From contig CAVSJO010000004.1 of assembly GCA_963728445.1 (NCBI GenBank), positions 186,001 through 250,000 on the forward strand: 64,000 bases of DNA, given 5' to 3'. A program made the translations under genes and the position numbers. Positions 8,796-17,015 of the stretch are shown one piece after another (positions within the stretch are counted from its first letter, which is position 1; each line of letters starts with the position of its first letter). Source of the DNA: CAVSJO01 sp963728445 (GTDB lineage: Bacteria; Gemmatimonadota; Gemmatimonadetes; Longimicrobiales; RSA9). A model generated the notes under the pieces. The model made no database searches. It was not told where the DNA came from and saw nothing but the letters and a program-made list of their open reading frames with translations.

Positions 8796-9206
8796 ATGGG
8801 ATCGAGAGCGATACGGGCGACTGCCGCCGCGCTGACCGCGGGCCTGCTCGTCGTAGCGGCCTGCGAAGGCGCCAGCGAGAACGCTCAGGACGAAGCGCAG
8901 GAGGCTCAGGAGAGCGCCTACGGCGCGATCCAGTACGATCCCGACACCCTGGCCTGGGTGAGGGAGGGGCGCCCGGTCCACTTCCAGGACCGGGACTACA
9001 TTCCGGCCGGCGCGCCCATCTACCAGCCGTCGGTCCGGCCGGTCGGCACGTTCGAGAACATGCAGCTCTTCGCCGCCGCCGACGCGACGGAGCCGTATCC
9101 GCGCCTCTTCTTCCCCGTCGGACACGAGCGCTATCAGACCCTCGTGCCCGCCGACTCCAGCGGACTGGGCGTCGCGCCGGACACGGGCGGGACAGGCACG
9201 CCCTGA
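8796..9206 (+). CDS. Small lipoprotein, function unknown
   Basis: 136 aa. A lipoprotein signal ends in LLVVAAC with the lipidated Cys at 23, followed by an acidic Glu/Gln-rich linker (about 24-40). The mature domain has no recognised family. The gene starts 169 nt after the divergent protease gene, so its promoter should lie in that gap. Its stop TGA overlaps the likely CTG start of the transporter downstream, suggesting co-translation. Confidence 0.75.
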   Translation: MGSRAIRATAAALTAGLLVVAACEGASENAQDEAQEAQESAYGAIQYDPDTLAWVREGRPVHFQDRDYIPAGAPIYQPSVRPVGTFENMQLFAAADATEPYPRLFFPVGHERYQTLVPADSSGLGVAPDTGGTGTP

Positions 9207-10489
9207 GCGCTTCCGCCGCCACCCGCGAGGAGCGTGGGGAGAGGCGCCCCGACGGTCCGCGCAAACGCCACTACGCCCTGACGGCGGGGGAGCTCGGGGC
9301 CGCAGCCGGACAGACCGTCCTGGTCGTACTGCTGCCGGTCCTGATCCAGCAGTACGCCCGCTCGAACTTCTGGATCGGGTTCGCCGTGGGCGGCGAGGGC
9401 GTCTTTGCCCTGGCGATCCCGTACGCGGCCGGCTACCTGAGCGACCGACTTCCCGAGCACCTGGTCCGTCGCTTCGGCCGCCGCTCGTTCTTCCTCGTCG
9501 TTTCCGCGCCGTTCATGGCCGCTTCCCTGGCGTTCCTGCCGTTTCTCTCCGGCTACTGGATGATGACGGGGTGCGCGTTCGTCTTCTTCGCCGCTCTGCA
9601 CGCGTACTTCACGCCCCTCTGGACGCTCATGGTCGACGCCGTCCCGGACGAGGAGCGCGGCCGCGTTCAGGGCGTGCGCGGCACCTTCCGCGCCGGCGGC
9701 CTCGCCTACGGACTCGTCGCCGCCGGGCTGCTGTATTCCCTCTGGAAGCCACTCCCCTTCCTCTTCGCAGCCGCACTCATCGTCGGGAGCACCGCCGTAA
9801 CGTGGGAGGCCGCTCGTCGCATCGGGGAGGACCGCGGGAACGGTGGCAGCCAAATGTCCGGCGGCATCAGGAAGATGTGGCGCGAGCTACGGGAGAACAC
9901 CGCTGCGAGCTGGCTGCTGTCCGCCAACGCGTTCTGGAACGGTGCCATCGACGGCATCCGACCGTACTTCTTCCTCTTCGCCTCGGCCGTGGTGGGCGTG
10001 GGGGTGGCGACGACGTCCGTGGGCCTCATCGCCCTCGTCCTCGGCATCGGCATCGGCTCCTTCGTGGTGGGTCGGCTGGGCGACCGCTTCGACCGCATCC
10101 GTCTCCTCACCTGGGGCACGGCCCTGGCCGTCATCGCTCTCACCGGTGGGTTCTTCGTGCGTGCCATCGGGCCGGCCATCGGGCTGCTCCTCGTGGCCGG
10201 GGTCGGAGCCGCCAGCATCGTGTCCCTTCCCTACCCCGTGTTCGCCGGACTCATGGACGAGGATACGGCGGGGCAGGCCACGGGGATCTGGGTGCTCAGC
10301 GTCGGCGTCGGCCGGATCCTGTCGCCGATGCTCGTCGGCGTCGCGGTAGACCTCGGCGCCCGGGCGCTGCCGGATCTGAAGGGCTATCCCTTCATGTGGC
10401 TCATGGCCGGGTTTCTTGCTCTTCTCGGCTGGATGTCACTTCTCCTTGCCCGACGGGCGATGAACGGTGGCGCGAGCGACCACCGATGA
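9203..10489 (+). CDS. MFS transporter (sugar:cation symporter-like), probable CTG start
   Basis: About 428 aa with 12 predicted membrane helices, two six-helix bundles separated by a loop near residues 205-225. Signatures include RFGRRSFFLV after helix 2 and VDAVPDEERGRVQG in the loop typical of the GPH/SLC45-like branch. No ATG, GTG or TTG lies in frame from well upstream until the middle of helix 1. The only fitting start is CTG at 9203, overlapping the lipoprotein stop as CTGA. The first helix begins about 35 residues in, a normal cytoplasmic N-terminus. The substrate is unknown; sugars are a reasonable guess from the family. Confidence 0.8.
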   Translation: MSASAATREERGERRPDGPRKRHYALTAGELGAAAGQTVLVVLLPVLIQQYARSNFWIGFAVGGEGVFALAIPYAAGYLSDRLPEHLVRRFGRRSFFLVVSAPFMAASLAFLPFLSGYWMMTGCAFVFFAALHAYFTPLWTLMVDAVPDEERGRVQGVRGTFRAGGLAYGLVAAGLLYSLWKPLPFLFAAALIVGSTAVTWEAARRIGEDRGNGGSQMSGGIRKMWRELRENTAASWLLSANAFWNGAIDGIRPYFFLFASAVVGVGVATTSVGLIALVLGIGIGSFVVGRLGDRFDRIRLLTWGTALAVIALTGGFFVRAIGPAIGLLLVAGVGAASIVSLPYPVFAGLMDEDTAGQATGIWVLSVGVGRILSPMLVGVAVDLGARALPDLKGYPFMWLMAGFLALLGWMSLLLARRAMNGGASDHR

Positions 10490-10580
10490 GGCACCGAACG
10501 CGTTGACCGGTTCCCGCCCGACCCGAAGAGTTGGAAGTCTGACCCCATGCTGGATTCCCCCGGACTCCATGGAGGCCTTC

Positions 10581-11255
10581 ATGTCCGATTCACACACTCT
10601 TCCGAGCGACCGCCGCGCATTCCTCGGACGGGTGGGCGCAGGTGCCGCGATCCTGGGACTCGGCGGCGCCACCCCGACAGCCCTGGCGGCCGCCATGCCG
10701 GCGCTCGGTGCCGGCGTCGACCCGCAGCTCGAGGCCTGGTTCGACAAGATCCAGGGCAAGCACCGCGTCGTCTTCGACGCCCCGGCCGTGAACGGCGGGC
10801 TTCCGGCCATCTGGCCGAAGGTCTACATGATGACGATGAACGGGACGTACGGGACGAAGGACGCCGACAACACGGCCGTGCTCATCCTGCGCCACGAGGC
10901 GATCGCGATGGGCATGCAGGACGCCATGTGGGCCAAGTACCCCTTCGGTGAGGAACTCAACGTCAAGGACGGCGAGATGCCGGCGAAGCGGAACGTGTTC
11001 ACGAGCATCAAGGGCCTCCCGCTGGACGGTATCGGCGTGGCGGACCTGCTGTCGGCGGGCTATCTGGTCGGTCTGTGCAACATGGCCATCACGGTGAACA
11101 GTGCGAACGTGGCCAAGAAGATGAACATGGACCCTGCGGTCGTGAAGCAGGACTGGATCGACCACCTGCTGCCGGGCGTCCAGCTCGTCCCGTCGGGTGT
11201 GATGGCGGTGAGCCGGGCGCAGGAGAAGGGCTGCGCGTACGTGTTCGCGGGCTAG
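10581..11255 (+). CDS. Tat-exported protein, possible DsrE-like fold
   Basis: 224 aa. A twin-arginine signal (SDRRAFLGRVGAGAAILGLGG) runs from about residue 8 to 35, so the protein is exported folded and may carry a cofactor. The mature part resembles DsrE-type proteins in its strand order and in its closing segment SRAQEKGCAYVFAG, but only one conserved-looking Cys region (GLCNMAI) is present. The start is ATG 10581, with GGAGG ending 5 nt upstream. A strong hairpin follows the gene. The DsrE assignment is tentative. Confidence 0.6.
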   Translation: MSDSHTLPSDRRAFLGRVGAGAAILGLGGATPTALAAAMPALGAGVDPQLEAWFDKIQGKHRVVFDAPAVNGGLPAIWPKVYMMTMNGTYGTKDADNTAVLILRHEAIAMGMQDAMWAKYPFGEELNVKDGEMPAKRNVFTSIKGLPLDGIGVADLLSAGYLVGLCNMAITVNSANVAKKMNMDPAVVKQDWIDHLLPGVQLVPSGVMAVSRAQEKGCAYVFAG

Positions 11256-11278
11256 CGAGCCGGACGGAGCCCTGCGGC

Positions 11279-11317
11279 AGAACGGCCCGCGACGCTCTCG
11301 AAGTCGCGGGCCGTTCT
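11279..11317. terminator. Strong bidirectional stem-loop terminator
   Basis: A perfect 15-bp stem pairs AGAACGGCCCGCGAC (11279-11293) with GTCGCGGGCCGTTCT (11303-11317) around a 9-nt loop. On the plus strand it is followed by GTCT rather than a long T-run. It lies between converging genes ending at 11255 and 11342 and should serve both. Confidence 0.85.
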
Positions 11318-11341
11318 GTCTCCGCGGGCGTGCCCCCGGGG

Positions 11342-13027
11342 TCAGCGACCCTTCCAGCCGTGTCCTCGCAGCACCCGCCCCGGCAGTGCGTCGGTGGCGC
11401 GGCCGTCCGCGATCACCGGAACGCCGTTGACGAAGACCCAGCGCATCCCCTCGGAGAGCTGGTTCGGCTGTTCGAAGGTGGCAAGGTCCCGTACCGAGTC
11501 CGGGTCGAAGATGACGACATCGGCCCACATGCCCTTCTTCAGGACGCCCCGGTCGGTCAGGCGCATGCGCTGGGCCGGCAGCGCGCTGAACTTGCGGATC
11601 GCCTCCGGAAGGGTGAGCAGCTTCTCCTCGCGCACGTACTTGCGGAGGATGCGGGGGAAGGTGCCGTAGGCGCGCGGGTGGGGATGCTCCTGCCCCAGGA
11701 GTCCGTCGGGCGCCGTGCCCTGGGAGTCGTTGTCGACGGAGACCCACGGCTGCGCCAGCGCCAGCTCGATGTCCGGCTCGGACATGCCGAAGACGGCGCC
11801 GTACGAGTACGCGTGGTCGGCGACGAGGAGGTCCAGCAGAGCGTCGATCGGGTCCTTGCCCTGCTCCTTCGCGATCTCGGACAGCCGCTTGCCCTGGAGG
11901 GGCCGGAGGGACGGGTTCTGAACGACGCTCACGAGGACCGCCTCCGGTCCGGGGATCTCCTGCCATTCGTTGTCCCAGTCTCCATCCGTGGCGAGCATGT
12001 CCTTGCGGATGCGGGCCCGGGTCGCCGGATCCTTCATGCGCTCCACGAGCTTCGCGTCCCCACCGTCATGGGCCCACGGCGGGACGAAGGCCGAGAGGGA
12101 GTTGAACCACGCCGGGTAGGCGTACGTGTCCGCCGTCACGTCGACTCCCGCCGCGCGCGCCGAGTCGATCTTCGCGACGATCTCCTTCATCCGTCCCCAG
12201 TTGTTCTTCCCCGCCGCCTTGATGTGCCAGATCTCGACAGGGACGTGGGCCTGGCTCCCGATGCGGATGGCTTCGTCGATGGCGGAGAGGACGTCGTCGC
12301 CTTCGGAGCGCATGTGCGTGGCGTAGACGCCGCCGTACGGCGCGGCGACGGCGGCCAGAGCGGTGAGCTCCTCCGTCGTGGCGTACGGAGCCGGTGCGTA
12401 CTGGAGGGAGGTAGAGACGCCGACGGCGCCCTCCTCCATGGCGCGACGCACGAGCGTCTTCATGCTGTCCAGCTCGACGGGAGTGGGCTGGCGGTCGTCG
12501 TCGCCCAGTACCACGCGGCGCACCTGCGTCGCGCCCACGTACGTGGCGAGATTGATGCCCATGCCCTGCCTGGCAAGGCGGGCGAAGTAGCCGTCCAGCG
12601 TGCGCCAGTCCGGTGTGATGCCCAGGTGCGCGTAGGCGACGCTATCCGCTTTCACGATCCTGTCGTTCAACGGCGCCACCGATCCTCCCTCCCCCGTGAT
12701 TTCCGTGGTGATGCCCTGGAAGATCTTCGAGGGGAGGTGCGGGTCGACCAGCATCGTGAGCTCGGACTGGCCGAGCATGTCGATGAAGCCGGGAGCGACG
12801 ACAAGCCCGGTGGCGTCGACCCGGCGCTTCGCCGGCGCGCCGGACAGGTTGCCGATGGCCTCGATCCGGCCCTCCCGGATGCCGACGTCCCCCTGGTACC
12901 ACGGCGAGCCGGTGCCGTCCACGATGTGACCGTGCTCGATGACGACGTCGAAGGGCGCGGGCGACTGCGCCCGGGCCGGGCCAGCCACGGCCACGACAAC
13001 GAGAAGGGATGCGGCCAACTTCTTCAT
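11342..13027 (-). CDS. Secreted amidohydrolase of the D-aminoacylase family with altered metal site
   Basis: 561 aa with a signal peptide (MKKLAASLLVVVAVAGPARAQ). The overall layout is that of N-acyl-D-amino-acid deacylases: an N-terminal beta-sandwich (DVVIEHGHIVDGTG), a TIM barrel, the metal-site segments ATHMRSEGDD and EIWHIKAAGK, and a C-terminal MWADVVIFDP strand. The usual GFID-[VL]-HxH motif is replaced by GFIDMLGQSE, and the position of the conserved Cys (GNCG) reads GEGG. So it is either a sub-family with a different metal centre or has changed chemistry. The start at 13027 has GGGAGGAAT just upstream. The family is sure; the activity is not. Confidence 0.85.
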   Translation of the reverse strand: MKKLAASLLVVVAVAGPARAQSPAPFDVVIEHGHIVDGTGSPWYQGDVGIREGRIEAIGNLSGAPAKRRVDATGLVVAPGFIDMLGQSELTMLVDPHLPSKIFQGITTEITGEGGSVAPLNDRIVKADSVAYAHLGITPDWRTLDGYFARLARQGMGINLATYVGATQVRRVVLGDDDRQPTPVELDSMKTLVRRAMEEGAVGVSTSLQYAPAPYATTEELTALAAVAAPYGGVYATHMRSEGDDVLSAIDEAIRIGSQAHVPVEIWHIKAAGKNNWGRMKEIVAKIDSARAAGVDVTADTYAYPAWFNSLSAFVPPWAHDGGDAKLVERMKDPATRARIRKDMLATDGDWDNEWQEIPGPEAVLVSVVQNPSLRPLQGKRLSEIAKEQGKDPIDALLDLLVADHAYSYGAVFGMSEPDIELALAQPWVSVDNDSQGTAPDGLLGQEHPHPRAYGTFPRILRKYVREEKLLTLPEAIRKFSALPAQRMRLTDRGVLKKGMWADVVIFDPDSVRDLATFEQPNQLSEGMRWVFVNGVPVIADGRATDALPGRVLRGHGWKGR

Positions 13028-13224
13028 GCGGATTCCTCCCGTCGGGGACTTGCGTCGATGGACGGTGCCCGGCCTCGGGCGCCGTGCCGTGCGGGCGCCG
13101 GCGGCTGTCGGCACCCCGTGCCTCATCGTGCTCCTGATCGGAGATTTCCACAAGAAGGGGGTGTTGCGCGCTGGGCCCAGTCGGGCGAGCGTACGGAGTA
13201 ACGTCGCTCGACGGAGGAGGTCCG

Positions 13225-14022
13225 ATGCGCACGCCCGCGATCCCCATGCTTTTCACCGTCCTGGCCCTCGTCACGGCCGCGCCCGCGGCTGCCCAGCGCG
13301 CCGCCCGCTCCGGAAGCGGCCCAGCCGCGAGAGCGCACACCGCACCCGGCCGCTCCGTCGGCAGCGCGCCGGCGCGATACCGGGGGCCGGCCTCTGCGCG
13401 GGGCGGCCTGCTCCCGGCGCTTCCCGGCTTCGCACGGGTGCGCGGCCTGCCTCCAGTCCTTCCCTCCCACCGCCCCTTCGTCCGCGGCGGATTCCCCGTC
13501 CCGCAGGCCGGCACCTATGGCCTCTCCCGTGGCGCCGCCCCGCCGTTCCATACACGCCCGGGCACGGGCCTCATCCGGAGTCGGAGCGTTCATGGCGCGC
13601 CCGGTGCCCGGCGCCCGCGGCGTCGCGCTCCGGCGATCGTGGTCTTCGTTCCGGCCCCGTGGTACGCCGGGTCCGTGACGGGCGGCTACGCCGCCGCAGA
13701 CGGCTACGTGCCGACCGACGCCGGCGGGGGATACGGGGACGACGCCGTCGAGGGCGGGCTATACGAGGGCGGGGCCTACGACGCGGCGGTGGAGGGGGGC
13801 GGCTGCGCCGTGGTCGACGTGGGGATGGCGGCAGGCGAGGACTACAGCGTCGAGGTCGCTCTGCCGACGCCGGCGGCCCGAACGCCTGCCGAGCTGGCCG
13901 CGTCCATCCGCGAAGCGCACCGGCGCGGACGAGAGGTGCGCCTGCGCACGCCCGGCGGCCTCGGCATCATCATCCCCGCGGGACCCGGAGTGCGGTCCCT
14001 CGACGCCCGCTACTGCCGCTGA
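13225..14022 (+). CDS. Secreted low-complexity protein, function unknown
   Basis: 265 aa with a signal peptide (MLFTVLALVTAAPAAAQ). Residues ~25-135 are rich in Arg, Pro, Ala and Gly and look disordered; residues ~150-195 are rich in Gly, Tyr and Asp; the last ~70 form a compact segment with LGIIIPAGPGVRSL. GGAGGAGG lies just upstream of the ATG. It ends 13 nt inside the converging lipoprotein gene. No family was recognised. Confidence 0.65.
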   Translation: MRTPAIPMLFTVLALVTAAPAAAQRAARSGSGPAARAHTAPGRSVGSAPARYRGPASARGGLLPALPGFARVRGLPPVLPSHRPFVRGGFPVPQAGTYGLSRGAAPPFHTRPGTGLIRSRSVHGAPGARRPRRRAPAIVVFVPAPWYAGSVTGGYAAADGYVPTDAGGGYGDDAVEGGLYEGGAYDAAVEGGGCAVVDVGMAAGEDYSVEVALPTPAARTPAELAASIREAHRRGREVRLRTPGGLGIIIPAGPGVRSLDARYCR

Positions 14023-14405
14023 AAGATGATCGTCTCGCCGGTGAAGCCCGAGCCGGTGAGACTGCCGGTCATGTTGGCGCTGCTCGTGAAGTGACCGTCG
14101 AACGTGACGTCCTGATACCCGTCGGGATGGATCGTGAACGAGATGTTCGGGTGGTGGTGCGACCCCTCGACGGTGAGGGGAACGTTGATCGTGTCCGCCG
14201 TGAACGTACCGCTTCCGCTGAGGGCGTGGCCGTCCCCGCTCTCGGTCAGCGTCAACTCGAAGACGGAGCCCAGGGCCGAAACGGCCCGCCAGGTCCCGGT
14301 CGCACTCGGCTGGGCCGGCGCGATGGAGTCGCCGCCGCTGCAGGCGGACAGGAGTACGGCGAGGGCGACGGAGGCGACGGATCGCCGCACGGTTGGACTT
14401 CTCAT
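14010..14405 (-). CDS. Small beta-rich lipoprotein, function unknown
   Basis: 131 aa. The lipobox LLSAC places the lipidated Cys at 22. The mature part alternates short strands (TGTWRAVS, FELTLTES, TGETIIFQ), a pattern seen in small lipocalin-like or META-like lipoproteins, but no family signature is certain. The start ATG at 14405 overlaps the stop of the aldolase gene (ATGA) and has GGAGGG upstream, so it is the third gene of the mtnA operon. Whether it has anything to do with methylthioribose salvage is unknown. Confidence 0.72.
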   Translation of the reverse strand: MRSPTVRRSVASVALAVLLSACSGGDSIAPAQPSATGTWRAVSALGSVFELTLTESGDGHALSGSGTFTADTINVPLTVEGSHHHPNISFTIHPDGYQDVTFDGHFTSSANMTGSLTGSGFTGETIIFQRQ

Positions 14406-15052
14406 GATCCCTCCGGGGGCTGGTAGTCCGCGAAGCGGCGTCGCGCCTCGTCCATCTCCGCGGCCGAGAGGAGTGTCGGTCCGCCGGCCACGAGGGTCCT
14501 CCAGTACAGCTCCGCCAGTGTTTCGACCTCCCCGGCCAGCTCGAGCGCCGCGTCCGCTGAGGCCCCGAGGGCGATGACCCCGTGGTTCGCGAGGAGGCAC
14601 GCCCGGCCATAGCCGAGGGCGTCCAGCGCCGCGCCGGCGAGCTCCTCGCTGCCGAACGGCGCGTAGCGCGAGCAGCGAATCGCGTCGCCGCCCGCCAGGG
14701 CGACCATGTAGTGGAGCGCCGGGATGTCCCGCCGCATGCACGCGAGCGCAGTCGCAAACGGCGAGTGGGTGTGCACGACCGCGCCCGCGTCGCGCCGCGT
14801 CCGATAGATGGCCGCGTGCATCGGCCACTCCGTCGAGGGCCGACGCTCGCCGGCCTGCACGCGGCCCCCGAGGTCGACGTGTGCGACGTCGCCCGGCTCC
14901 ATGCTCGCGTACGCCAGCGCCGACGGCGTGATCAGCATGCCGGGCTCGGCCCGCACGCTCACGTTGCCGGAGCGGCCCCTGCTCAGGCCCGAGCGGGACA
15001 TCTCCCGGGCCACCCGCACCACCTCGCTGCGGAGCGCGGCGGTGTCCGTCAC
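14402..15052 (-). CDS. Class II aldolase (fuculose-phosphate-aldolase family), likely methylthioribulose-phosphate aldolase
   Basis: 216 aa, cytoplasmic. Class II zinc aldolase residues are visible: catalytic Glu75 in PSTEWPMH, metal His94 and His96 in VVHTHS, and His157 in LLANHG. The start GTG overlaps the mtnA stop (GTGA). Family members cleave fuculose-1-phosphate or ribulose-type phosphates; the mtnA neighbour points to 5-methylthioribulose-1-phosphate, either aldol cleavage to DHAP plus methylthioacetaldehyde (DHAP shunt, Ald2) or, less likely, dehydration (MtnB). The choice cannot be made from sequence alone. Confidence 0.82.
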   Translation of the reverse strand: MTDTAALRSEVVRVAREMSRSGLSRGRSGNVSVRAEPGMLITPSALAYASMEPGDVAHVDLGGRVQAGERRPSTEWPMHAAIYRTRRDAGAVVHTHSPFATALACMRRDIPALHYMVALAGGDAIRCSRYAPFGSEELAGAALDALGYGRACLLANHGVIALGASADAALELAGEVETLAELYWRTLVAGGPTLLSAAEMDEARRRFADYQPPEGS

Positions 15053-16137
15053 GCGCGCTCCCCGTACAGGGCGAGGAGGCCCTCGCGGCTGGCCTCGGCG
15101 ATTCCCCGCTCGGTGATGATGCCCGTTACCAGCCGCGCCGGCGTGACGTCGAAGGCCGGGTTCGCAACGGGCGATCCCTCTGGCACGATGCGCACCCGCG
15201 CGACCTCGCCCGCCGCCGTCGCGCCGGCGATCCAGGAGACCTCGTCCCCATCCCGCTGTTCGATGGGCACGTCCTCCCCGCTCTCGAGATCCCAGTCGAT
15301 GGATGAGGACGGCGCCGCGACGTAAAAGGGCACGCCGTTGTCCCGGGCGGCCAGCGCTTTCAGGTACGTGCCGATCTTGTTGGCGACGTCTCCGTTCGCC
15401 GTCGTCCGGTCCGTGCCGACGAGGCACGCGTCCACATCGCCGCGCCGCATCAGCAGCCCGCCCGCGTTGTCCGCCACCACCGTGTGGGGCACCCCGTGGT
15501 GCCCCAGCTCCCAGGCCGTGAGCGAGGCGCCCTGGTTCCGCGGACGTGTTTCGTCCACCCACACGTGGATCGGCAGCCCCGCGTCGTGCGCCGCGTAGAT
15601 CGGCGACGTCGCCGTGCCCCGGTCCACCGTCGCCAGCCAGCCGGCGTTGCAGTGGGTGAGCACGTTCACGGGGCGGTCCGGGCTGCGCTCGTGGAGGGCC
15701 CGCAGGATCGGCAGCCCGTGCTCGCCGATCCGCCGGTTCGTGGCGACGTCCTCCTCGGCGATCGCGTTCGCCTCGGCGAACGCGGCGGCGGCACGCTCCC
15801 GCGGAGCGAGGGGGGCGACGGCGGCGCCGACGCGGTCCAGGGCCCACCGCAGGTTCACGGCCGTCGGCCGGGTGGCCAGCAGCCGCTCACGGGCCGCCGC
15901 GATCGAGGCGTCCGACGCATCGACGCGGAGGGCGAGGGCCAGGCCGTAGGCGGCCGTGGCGCCGATGAGGGGCGCGCCACGCACCCGCATCGTCTCGATG
16001 GCGCGGGCGGCGCTCTCCAGATCCGGCAGCTCCACGACGCGAAAGGCGTGCGGCAGCGCCGTCTGGTCCACGATGCGGACCGTCGCACCGTCGTCGCCGA
16101 AAGAAATGCTGCGGTGGGGGACGCCGTCTACGTTCAT
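15049..16137 (-). CDS. mtnA: S-methyl-5-thioribose-1-phosphate isomerase
   Basis: 362 aa. MtnA converts methylthioribose-1-phosphate to methylthioribulose-1-phosphate in recycling of methylthioadenosine. Diagnostic features are TMRVRGAPLIGATAAYG near residue 50, the catalytic Cys163 in THCNAGWLAT, and the catalytic Asp243 in GTDRTTANGDVANKIGTY. The ATG at 16137 is the only plausible start and has no Shine-Dalgarno site: it begins 8 nt after the 3' end of tRNA-Leu. The neighbouring class II aldolase is coupled by GTGA. The product branch is therefore probably a methylthioribose salvage or DHAP-shunt route. Confidence 0.93.
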   Translation of the reverse strand: MNVDGVPHRSISFGDDGATVRIVDQTALPHAFRVVELPDLESAARAIETMRVRGAPLIGATAAYGLALALRVDASDASIAAARERLLATRPTAVNLRWALDRVGAAVAPLAPRERAAAAFAEANAIAEEDVATNRRIGEHGLPILRALHERSPDRPVNVLTHCNAGWLATVDRGTATSPIYAAHDAGLPIHVWVDETRPRNQGASLTAWELGHHGVPHTVVADNAGGLLMRRGDVDACLVGTDRTTANGDVANKIGTYLKALAARDNGVPFYVAAPSSSIDWDLESGEDVPIEQRDGDEVSWIAGATAAGEVARVRIVPEGSPVANPAFDVTPARLVTGIITERGIAEASREGLLALYGERA

Positions 16138-16145
16138 GGAGCGAG

Positions 16146-16228
16146 TGCCGGGGGCGGGAGTCGAACCCGCATGGGCCGAAGCCCGAAGGATTTTGAGTCC
16201 TCTGCGTCTGCCATTCCGCCACCCCGGC
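16146..16228 (-). tRNA. tRNA-Leu (anticodon CAA)
   Basis: An 83-nt class II tRNA. The acceptor stem pairs GCCGGGG (5' end at 16228) with CCCCGGC, with discriminator A at 16146. The D-arm, a GAGGA/TCCTT anticodon stem with loop CTCAAAA (anticodon CAA, reads UUG), a long variable arm and the GGTTCGACTCC T-arm are all present. CCA is not encoded. mtnA starts 8 nt downstream. Confidence 0.96.
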
Positions 16229-16237
16229 GGGGCGCTG

Positions 16238-16266
16238 ATGATAAGCGAGGCGGCGGCGGTGTTCCA
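16238..16266 (-). promoter_or_regulatory. Candidate sigma-70-type promoter for tRNA-Leu and mtnA
   Basis: On the minus strand a TATCAT (5 of 6 match to the -10 consensus) lies at 16243-16238 and TGGAAC (3 of 6 to -35) at 16266-16261, 17 nt apart. Transcription would begin a few bases upstream of the tRNA 5' end. The good -10 and exact position make this credible; the -35 is weak. Confidence 0.45.
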
Positions 16267-16283
16267 GAGCCGGCCGCGTGACT

Positions 16284-17015
16284 TCAGTGGATGCCGAGGA
16301 GCTGTCCGGCGTAGAAGGCGCGGCGAATGGCCAGAGGATAGTCTCCGTCGGCGAGCGCCTCCTCGGCGTTCCGGAGGAGGCGGTCGGCGCGACGGACGCT
16401 GGCGTCGTCGACCTCGTCCCGGCGCTGACCGAGGAGGACGCGGGCGCGGCCCACGAGTCGCTCGGCGACGCCCTGGGGCGTGGCCACGTGCAGCGCGTCG
16501 GCGGCGGCCATCGTCGCCTCGAGAGCGCCGGCGAGATCGCCCGCGTTCCGGCTGAGGCGCGCCTCGACCAGCCGCGTGCGGGCGTGGCTCAGGGCCGCGC
16601 CGAGCGTCCCATCCGCGGCCAGGCTCCGTGACCCGACCTCGACCCAGAAGCCAAGGCGGCGCGTGAGGTCGTCGACCCGCTCGGCGCCGAGGATCGCGGC
16701 GAGGTCCGGAGCGGCGATGTGGCGGGCGCGCTGCCGCTCCGCCTCCATCCCGGTCCCCGCGAAGGGGGCGGACGTCCAGACCGCCAGCGCGTCCATCAGC
16801 CGATCGGGCTCGCGGGCGGACGCGGCCGTTCCCGCCGCTCCCGCTTCCAGCGCGGCAGAGACGAGGGCAGGCAGCGTCGGGAGCGACGTCTCGACGTTCA
16901 GCGCCGGCGCGGTCTCCGTCGTCGTCAGGACCGAAGCGGGTCCGACGGCGTCGGTGCACGCGGTGGCGGCGATCGCCACGAGGGCGACGGCGGCGGCGCA
17001 GAGCCTGTGCGACAT
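16284..17015 (-). CDS. Helical lipoprotein, function unknown
   Basis: 243 aa. The lipobox ends in ATAC with Cys20. The mature protein is almost wholly helical, with Arg/Ala-rich repeats reminiscent of TPR-like or HEPN-like bundles (for example RLVEARLSRNAGDLAGAL and RADRLLRNAEEALADGDYP), but no family could be named. It lies upstream of the tRNA on the same strand; the candidate tRNA promoter sits just after its stop, so the two are probably separate transcripts. Confidence 0.7.
   Translation of the reverse strand: MSHRLCAAAVALVAIAATACTDAVGPASVLTTTETAPALNVETSLPTLPALVSAALEAGAAGTAASAREPDRLMDALAVWTSAPFAGTGMEAERQRARHIAAPDLAAILGAERVDDLTRRLGFWVEVGSRSLAADGTLGAALSHARTRLVEARLSRNAGDLAGALEATMAAADALHVATPQGVAERLVGRARVLLGQRRDEVDDASVRRADRLLRNAEEALADGDYPLAIRRAFYAGQLLGIH

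Noticed and set aside
5573..10489. A very long plus-strand open frame of about 1638 codons
   Set aside because: It runs antisense through the metalloprotease gene. Only its last ~428 codons (the transporter) resemble protein; the rest is a shadow of high-GC codon bias.
16141..16959. Upstream extension of the mtnA frame through the tRNA
   Set aside because: The frame is open by chance; mtnA homologues start near MNVDG, and a tRNA lies in the extension.
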